From contig OX359250.1 in the NCBI GenBank assembly GCA_947179485.1, forward strand, positions 47,155,450 to 47,219,449: a stretch of DNA of 64,000 nt, read 5' to 3'. Under the pieces are notes generated by a model, which made no database searches, had not been told where the DNA came from, and saw nothing but the letters and a program-made list of their open reading frames with translations. This DNA comes from Allacma fusca (taxonomy: Eukaryota > Arthropoda > Collembola > Symphypleona > Sminthuridae). Shown here piece after piece: positions 57,095 to 64,000 of the stretch (position 1 is its first letter; the number at the start of each line of letters is the position of its first letter). Both the position numbers and the translations under genes were made by a program.

Positions 57095-57274
57095 ACTGTC
57101 CTCTACAGGATGACTTGCGGCCTTCTGTCCCATTTGCGTAAATTAAGGGTGCGGAATCAGCCCACTCCAAAAGTGCTCCAGTTTAAAGGTGCTAAGACTG
57201 AAGCACTGAACCGTGACGAGTGGTTTTATCAATTCAATACATTGCTACAAATTGCTCCAAAGGATGCTTTCTAA
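57095..57274 (+). CDS. Candidate terminal coding exon
   Basis: A TTTGTCTTTCAG acceptor precedes 57095. The following 59 codons, read in phase 0, end at TAA 57272-57274. The text is well-behaved coding sequence: a short hydrophobic start with TVLYRM, then Arg/Lys-rich, then a mixed tail. Phase 0 matches the GPCR exon 3 donor at 33702, and the first residues would suit helix 8 and a cytoplasmic tail. That would make a 23-kb intron full of transposons on the same strand. Equally it may end a separate gene whose upstream exons I do not recognise. Confidence 0.4.
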   Translation, partial: TVLYRMTCGLLSHLRKLRVRNQPTPKVLQFKGAKTEALNRDEWFYQFNTLLQIAPKDAF

Positions 57275-57970
57275 CTGAATTTTAGCATAAAATTAATATA
57301 CATACATATTTAATCATTGCAACTAAAACGTGTTCTGTTATGAATAGTTGTTTACTAGTTTGTTGTATCATTCATATACCGCTTCTGCCATAATAAAAAG
57401 AACTTTGTAGCTTATCAAAGATATTATTTCTGGATGTACATGTCTTCAGTAAGGTTCTGAACTTGGAAAAGCGATTCCTATGGTATTATTCTTACAAACA
57501 TTAGTTGTGAAATGTGAATTTACATATTGTCTAGTCACACCCTCGAATGCACTAAAGCCGCAGTGGGCAAGTATCTAGTTTAAAGGGGAACGAAAATTAT
57601 TGTTTTGTTAAATGTATTTGTTACATGTCTTCTCAGGGAAATCAGTGTTAATCTGCATTATTTGACAATAAAGCCACATCATAGCTATTTGCAAAATTAT
57701 ACAGGGTTTCCGTCACTGTCAATGAAGAGTCTGTATGATTTATAAAACAAACTCTTAGACATCTGGATTATTGTTCAACTACTCAAATTGTCACACGTTT
57801 TAATCTCAAAACATTTATAGCTTTGTTTCCTTCTTAATTTAAAGACAATGGTAGTATACACTTTGCATTGCTTCCACGTCGTTAATTATCTAATTCAGAC
57901 ACTTTGGAACGTCTAAAAACGCGAGTGGCATTTTAAAATGATCTTCAGTTATTTTGTTGGTGGTTACACT
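57275..57970. other. No gene; 3' flank of the candidate exon
   Basis: AT-rich. AATAAA-like strings near 57393 and 57668 could be polyadenylation signals. Nothing else recognised. Confidence 0.35.
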
Positions 57971-57975
57971 GCTAC

Positions 57976-58290
57976 CCTGGTCTAGTCAGACTTGAATACA
58001 AACGTCTAGACTCGGCTAGAGTTGAAAGCAAAATGCACGTGCAAGAATAAACTAAACTAGACAACGCCTGGTGCTAATACTATGAGACAACGACTACAAT
58101 ACACTAGCGCAACTTGCAAAAAATAGGACTTGACTAGACTTGATTTCTTGGAAAAGCTAGACAAGTTACAATTACTTGCGGCTCCTTTATGTAGCTGAAA
58201 GTAGCTACCCACTTGTTCCCGCTAGGGCACCCAATCAAGTTTAGTCTAGTCTTTAAATCTGAGCCCCTGCTAGTCAACTCAAGTCAGCTG
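57976..58290. repeat. CTTGACTAG-word element, copy 3
   Basis: CTGGTCTAGTCAGACTTG at the left, then GACTAGACTTGATTTC and GTTACAATTACTTGCGG...TATGTAGCTGAAA, collinear with 34047-34290. It continues with TTTAGTCTAGTC words to 58290. Termini unclear. Confidence 0.5.
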
Positions 58291-58600
58291 GAGGCTGTCT
58301 GCACCACTTTGGTAACAATTAATACCAACTTGATTCGGGATTCAGGAAGTGCATGTATATGTTACATTGCAATGTTTCTATACCTAACATAGTCACTCCA
58401 GGTATATATTCGGGGTCTCTAACATGAAGAAAAGTTTATTCAGCAAAAATGTTGCTGTATTATAAAAAAATTATTAAATATAAATATTTTTTGTATTGAT
58501 TTTGTAAAGTGTATGTGTTGTTAATTCGTTGTACTTCCTTTGATTCAAATAAACATGAGCTAGTTTTCTGCTGCAGGCACATATACGGTAAGTTGATATC

Positions 58601-58823
58601 ATGATGGGGGTGCTGATGTTAAAGCTGGCCATGTTAATTAAATGGGAAAGATGCTGACCTGAATTACACGGAGGTACTTGTTTCGGGTTAATTAACTGGG
58701 CGTAGGTGCTGGTGGTATTATACGAGGGTAGATGCTACTATCCGACGTCATGCATCTACGTCCCGTATAATCAGTCGACGTACTCCGTGCGCCATCTACC
58801 TTGCTAGTCCCTACTCCCATCAT
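58601..58823. mobile_element. Foldback-type small element
   Basis: Ends ATGATGGGGGT and ACTCCCATCAT. A strong internal stem pairs TATACGAGGGTAGATGC with GCATCTACGTCCCGTATA (near 58717-58775). GGTAGATG/CATCTAC and GGAGGTAC/GTACTCC words recur. No target duplication. Confidence 0.5.
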
Positions 58824-59026
58824 ACACGCACACTCAAATACGACAAGACCCAAATGTACTTAAAAAAACACAAGCACGTTGTAATAGGACCCAGTCAAAG
58901 GAATTGCCGCTCAACTGCTCACTAACAACAACACTTCCTCGGAAATAATTCCATCACAAAACATATCATCACATTGGAATTTACACACACAATTATTTAA
59001 ATAATAAAAAAGTGCTTAACATCCTA

Positions 59027-59233
59027 TTAATAGTGGAAAGTACTCAATAGAACTTCCAGCAAATATTTGTCCTGGTAAAGTCGACGACCCTCCGATAAGA
59101 TTCCTGAAAGCCGATCCGTCAAAAATGTCTGTAGATTGTCCAAAAGTTCATTCTCAGTGTCCTCAAACTTTCTCATGTCCGTGGGTAAGTGCACGTACAG
59201 AAAGAAGGCAGACAAAAGTCCTCCAAGTTTCAT
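59027..59233 (-). CDS. Small hypothetical protein with hydrophobic N-terminus
   Basis: 68 aa from an ATG at 59233. The first ~15 residues (MKLGGLLSAFFLYVHL) could act as a signal peptide. The rest is acidic/amphipathic helical, with codon choice richer in C and G than its surroundings. No family recognised and no promoter or splice context supports it. Confidence 0.25.
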   Translation of the reverse strand: MKLGGLLSAFFLYVHLPTDMRKFEDTENELLDNLQTFLTDRLSGILSEGRRLYQDKYLLEVLLSTFHY

Positions 59234-60789
59234 AACACTCTAAATAGCCAAACAACATTGTAGGAAATTATTATTTATTCAAGTGAGCACAGCTCAACAA
59301 AACTAAAAATTACTAGGAAATAAAGCCAATACACCAGTTGTTTTGCTGTAGTTCTTGAAAGACAAATTTCATGCGACTTGGATACCTCCTGAAACTCCTG
59401 CTGTTAACATTCTTCAAAAATTCGATGAAGTCCGTGACGCACGAGACAATAATGGGTATAATGAACGGTCAACTGTAATAAAATTTCAAGCTTTTCATAT
59501 CCACCGCGAGGAGTCCAACCTTATCATGAAGTTGGTGTTGCCAAGTTGAAGAGCAATTTGTCGTGTTCGTTAACATTTCGTTTTCCAATTTTTTTTGAGA
59601 TACGGTCTCTCAAGTGACAGAGGTAGTCTGGCTATATTAATAGTACTATAATATTAGCAGCTCGTTGAACACCATTCATCATTGTGCATTTCCTCCAACA
59701 AAAGATTCGCCAGAAGGACCTAAGCTTTCTTCCTTCCTCCACGTTTTAAGCTGGGAGATGAACTCAATGTGCTCCTTAATAACGGTCTCTACCTGGAAAC
59801 TATGGAGGAGCATGTTACAGGTGTAGTAAAATCTCACGTGCTAAGTTCGTCCCCGTTTAGATGTTCCCGCGCCTATATAGTTAGTGCTGCGTAACACTGT
59901 TTAGCATTTACATCACCGCTGATCATATACAACATTTATAAATTTAACTTCTGTCAGCATATTTGTGTTACCGATGTTATGGTTCGAATTAATGTACAAC
60001 AATTATTACCATCAGTTATTTGCAGCTCCATTCAGCCGAAATAATTCTAATTGAAATTATTAAAAATTATAATAACTAAAAAATGTGGCAATGTTCAGAT
60101 CACGTGAGGCTGTATGCCAAGTTCCATTTTCCGACTCTTAACACCTTACATTCGGTAAATTAATCAGGCCAATAATGGAAACTACAATTAAATTATTAAC
60201 ACTACTTATCTTATATCACAAAATGTGGAACCAGTAAATCGTGATAATTTAATTTAAGAATAAATTAATGAAATAAGTTTTCATATAGATTATTCTGGGA
60301 ATAAAGTCATCTATTGATTTATTCAAATGAATGTGGCCATGATTTTAAAAAATTAAGCATAATTTCACACTCAACTTAAGATCACGCCATGGAGTGATTC
60401 ATGTTAAATAAGTCAGTATTATAGCCGCTTTCCAGGATGGGGGATCTCACACATGACTTATTGTCATTCCTTAAATAATTTACTTATACACTATACTGCA
60501 AATTAAAACAATCAGATTTAATCCACTTCTCTTTTCGTGAATTCTGTGAACATGGCTGGAAAGTATTACACAAAATGTTAATTTTTGTCACAACAAATTC
60601 TAACTTTTTATTTTAAATTTGTTTATACTGGTAAGACCAAAAATTCCTTACTTTTTCCGTACTTATTTCTTTTCTACATCACTATTTGTTTGTAATAAAA
60701 ATTGCAGCCCTAAGGTACAAGTCGCGTAGGAGTTACCCATCGGGGACCATGTGAACAGACTTGTAATTCAAAATTTTGGCCACACATTG
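59234..60789. other. No clear gene; scattered coding-like pieces
   Basis: A 64-codon plus-strand frame (59355-59549) and short minus-strand stretches near 59700-59830 have coding-like composition but no recognisable domain. The rest is AT-rich. Confidence 0.3.
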
Positions 60790-61750
60790 TATAGCAGGCG
60801 TATCAAATACATGCTTGATTTTATTCATGCCTCTGACAAACTCGAAACATTTGTTATCACCTCCAGAAGTTGTAAAGAGAAACGTGCGTCCTTGCAATTC
60901 GTGCAAAGTTGCGTATCATTGAAAGGACGTGGCGTTGGTATGTTATCCAATAAGTCAGAGTCCCTCAAATCCAATACAACATCCAGTGTACATTTTTAGG
61001 ATTGTATTTCCATTTGGATGCTTGTTCCTTTTGTGACATATTGTAGCATATATTTATTTTATGCTTAACCTGATCCTTTCCAGTCTCGAATAAAGCATAA
61101 GGTAGGTAAGATACATCCGATAATTGTCTCGATGCTGGAATTAAACCTTTTTGAAAATATTCAAAAACCGATCATTTTATAGGTTTTGTCAAGTTTTTAT
61201 TCTACTTGGCTTGACACGGGTTTTGATACCATTTGTCAATTTTGTTTGGGTCGCTGCCAATTACATCAGAATTACCTGGCTCACGAATCTCAATTCTATA
61301 CATTAAACAGTTTCATAACTTGGACCTAACTGATATGTATAACTGGAAAATTCTCTACGATATGTTCTCGTCGTGTTTCTCCACTTTTAGTAGCGGATTC
61401 TGGGCTTAAAGAAACTTGCTGGTTCACACCCAATGGGATGTAACCGTACTAGTAGGAATATAGTAAGGAATAAATCAAATAATATATGTGCATTATTTTA
61501 ACTGCTTTGATAACCTGTTTCTAAATTATTTTGAGAATTTTTACCGTGCATCATCTAAGTTACGGCTACCTCGTGGTTGGTTCTTGTGTACGATTGCAGA
61601 ATGTGCAGATCGCAGGTATTGCTTGTATTCCAGATTAAATTACACATGACTACCCGTTAGCTGATACACCCCTTTTGTTTCCCAAGAGGTTAAATCGAAG
61701 AAATACCGACAGACATCTTCAATTACCAATGCCGTATAATTAAGTTACAT
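60790..61750 (-). pseudogene. Decayed coding-like region on the minus strand
   Basis: Several minus-strand frames read as plausible protein between stops. They include a segment with CTNCKDARF near 60885-60915 and one with EIREPGNSDVIGSDPNKIDKW near 61220-61300. They lie downstream, in the same orientation, of the Helitron-type fragment at 62154-62940 and may be further parts of one decayed gene. I do not recognise a domain here. Confidence 0.25.
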
Positions 61751-62153
61751 TCAGTGTGTAGCCTAATTTTAGAATCAGCTCGTGAATAAAATGTATTCAG
61801 CATCCACGCAACTAATGGTTCATGGTCAGATGATATTTATAACACATACAGGTGATTATATAATTATAAATGATCCAAAAAACCATTTACACATATATTT
61901 ATGTCATCAGTGTTTATTGGAAGTCTTGACACTTTTTGGGTACGCATATTATTTGTTGAGAATATGCTTCCCCTTGAATTATTAACTGATTAGCAATATT
62001 AACTGTCCGAGTCAATATATTCCAAACGGAAACAGACGCAATAGCAGTGGTGCGCATTAAAGTGCATTGTGATCCTATTTTAACATCAGAAATATTATAA
62101 TGTTAACTTACCACTACAGACATGAGATTTAGTACTTTCTATCCTTGAGAGAT
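61751..62153. other. No gene recognised
   Basis: AT-rich spacer between the two decayed minus-strand regions. Confidence 0.35.
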
Positions 62154-62940
62154 TTAAATGAAAATACCAATTCCCTGGTGGAGTAAATAAGCGTGGTTAG
62201 AAACATGCATGTAACCAAAATATAGAATCTTACATATTAAAAATGTCAAATCAATTTTTTCCCTTTGGTTTTCTTTCAGTGGTGGAACAAAAATGTTTGC
62301 GCCATCTATAGTGCTGTTGTTCAATATGGTGTGATCGTAAAGACGATTATTTAGCAATAACCACGAAATAGCTTCCATTAGATCGTAACGTCTTATAAGC
62401 AGTCGTCGGTGTCTGCTTTCTAGCTTTTGATGGAAAATAATTATTCCAGTTTTTCCCACCTTTAAGGGAAGCTGATTGGAGGTTTCTTCAACTAACTGCA
62501 AAATGAACCACGTTTCATTTTGTGCTAAGCTGTCATTTGCCTTCTGCAAGATAAAATATTTTCATAAAGGGTGGTATTTGATAAATCAGAAAGAGCTCTA
62601 CGTCTGACAACGCATGGACCACTTTCGGAACATCATCGGGAGTCTTGAAATGCCATTTTACAAATTCCTTTGAGATGAAAGTTTCTCTTTTCAGTTCCAC
62701 ATGTTACATCTCCAGCATAAATCAACCGATGTGAGGCTGGAGCTATAGATATAATTTGAACAGACTATCTCCTTTGTTTCTATTTCAGAAGACCCGTTTA
62801 AAACACGAAACAATGATATTAGTCCGCATAATCAGAAGTTGCTTTCTTGTACATTTCTTCGATTCTGTCAGTACTACTTGGATGTTGAGGTTTGCTTTCA
62901 TTTGCAATAACTATATCTGCAGTTGTGGGTACAAGTGACC
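62154..62940 (-). pseudogene. Helitron protein fragment (DUF6570-like), broken
   Basis: Three successive minus-strand pieces are in consistent order. One is a short segment with RIEEMYKKAT and YHCFVF (62810-62940). The next has VPKVVHALSDVELFLIYQIP and PFMKI (62540-62700). The last has IFHQKLESRHRRLL, RRYDLMEAISWLLLNNRLYD and following residues (62200-62480). Such wording is typical of the domain preceding the Rep/helicase of autonomous Helitrons. Two in-frame TGA codons near 62510-62540 and a frame change show it is dead. No Rep HUH motif or helicase is visible. Confidence 0.45.
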
Positions 62941-64000
62941 TGTTTTACAGCAATTTATAGTTTCGAGTTTCCGCGCATAAATGGTATCTGCGTTGTCAAC
63001 GCAATACTTAATACTTAATATACGTCAATGAAATTATTTTAAGCAATTACGATTGCAATTCTAACCTGACTCTATATTTTATATGTAAAATCGGCGATAT
63101 TTATGTACTAGCTTTCATGCTTCTTCAACTTAATTATGGATTAATTTTATGGTGCTTTGTTATTCGCACAAAAGCAAACTTTAAGCATGTAATGATCAGG
63201 CCATGAAGTGTTCATATTTAATTTAATTATTTTCATACCACCAATTACATAGTTGATCGTTAGACATTAAAAATTAACGTTTATTTATAGTATCTAAATA
63301 CTTGAGTGATCGTGAGTCTAGTCTCAAATGCACAGTCAACCCTCCGTGAGCAGTGTGGGACATATATGTACATCAATATTGTTATTGTGCAAGGAAACTT
63401 CTTTAGGATTGTTCATCCTTATTAATTAATTTAAATCAGTGTAATGCCTTACTACCTTGACTACCTAATTAAGGTTCAGTTTGTAGCATTTTATATGTAA
63501 TAATTTCATTGGTATGCATTTTTGTCAACTGTAATCTTTGTAGTGTATTGTATGCTGACTAGTCGGACAAGGAAATGTAAATGAAAACCTGAAAAAGATG
63601 GACAGGTCAAATGGCTCTCTCGGCTGCCTTTTCTCTGTCTCACCCGGGAAATTATTCAAACTATTTCTAAAAATATCCATTGTGTAAACTAACAACTCGA
63701 CCTATATAGATAAGACCTCGAATTTCCAACAAAAACTACTATTCTTAAAACGCTCTGGCTGTTACTAAGTCCAGGTTTTCTTATAAATAAATAATGTTTT
63801 GAACATTGTTGAGCTTTAAAACCATTCTGAAAATCCTTTCTTATTCTCACCAAACATAGTAGTTGACTCCTACTCCATCATTCAGTACATCTCATCTAGA
63901 CAACATATTACCACAAAGATTGAATTTGATCAAGCGGGTGGATGCTGTTTCAGCGTGTTATTCCAAGGTCTGTCCTGAAAATGAATTTCCAACGTCTCTC
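62941..64000. other. No gene recognised
   Basis: AT-rich sequence to the window end, without credible frames or element termini. Confidence 0.4.

Overview
This window is intergenic and intronic DNA from an AT-rich animal genome. It is probably an arthropod or another invertebrate; a springtail or insect relative is only a guess. The reasons are spliced exons of a seven-transmembrane receptor, a Ty3/gypsy element with a primer-binding site for an animal-type tRNA-Ile, several LINE clades, Helitrons, and many short hAT-like elements flanked by 8-bp target duplications. No rRNA, convincing tRNA, CRISPR array or bacterial operon is visible.

Layout. 1-7411: dispersed repeats, a Helitron 3' end, and hAT-like MITEs at 2221-3792 and 3914-4393. 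7412-16471: a 9,060-bp LTR retrotransposon on the minus strand. It has identical 535-bp LTRs, a 4-bp target duplication, gag, pol in the -1 frame, an unknown ORF3, and a small env-like membrane ORF4 whose ATG overlaps the ORF3 stop as ATGA. 16472-28600: a Helitron (17654-19023) with a nested MITE, then further MITEs. 28840-33702: exons of a divergent class A GPCR-like gene on the plus strand. Its second coding exon is split by an 860-bp MITE, and a phase-compatible terminal exon may lie far away at 57095-57274. 35585-41532: a head-to-tail Helitron array whose last unit carries a nested 5'-truncated LINE. 41756-47750: more MITEs, including a nested stack. 49042-51830 and 53317-56220: two LINEs on the minus strand, one with a restriction-like endonuclease and one with PHD, AP-endonuclease and RT domains. 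56455-64000: MITEs, orphan coding-like pieces, and a decayed Helitron protein fragment near 62154-62940.

The only good host gene is the receptor; almost everything else is mobile DNA. The most distinctive general feature is a set of MITE families, each built from its own short word (for example GGATCGG, CGGGTTCGGG, TTCAATTC, GGGACTGA, GAGTGCGA, CCGTTCCC, ACCTGAACC, CTACAAAATACA, GGTCTGGTCC). The word is repeated in both orientations between terminal inverted repeats. Twelve of these hAT-type elements have an 8-bp duplication that can be read directly, two of them with one mismatch and one offset by a base. The most unusual genes are the overlapping ORF3/ORF4 of the young LTR element and the receptor exon split by a MITE.
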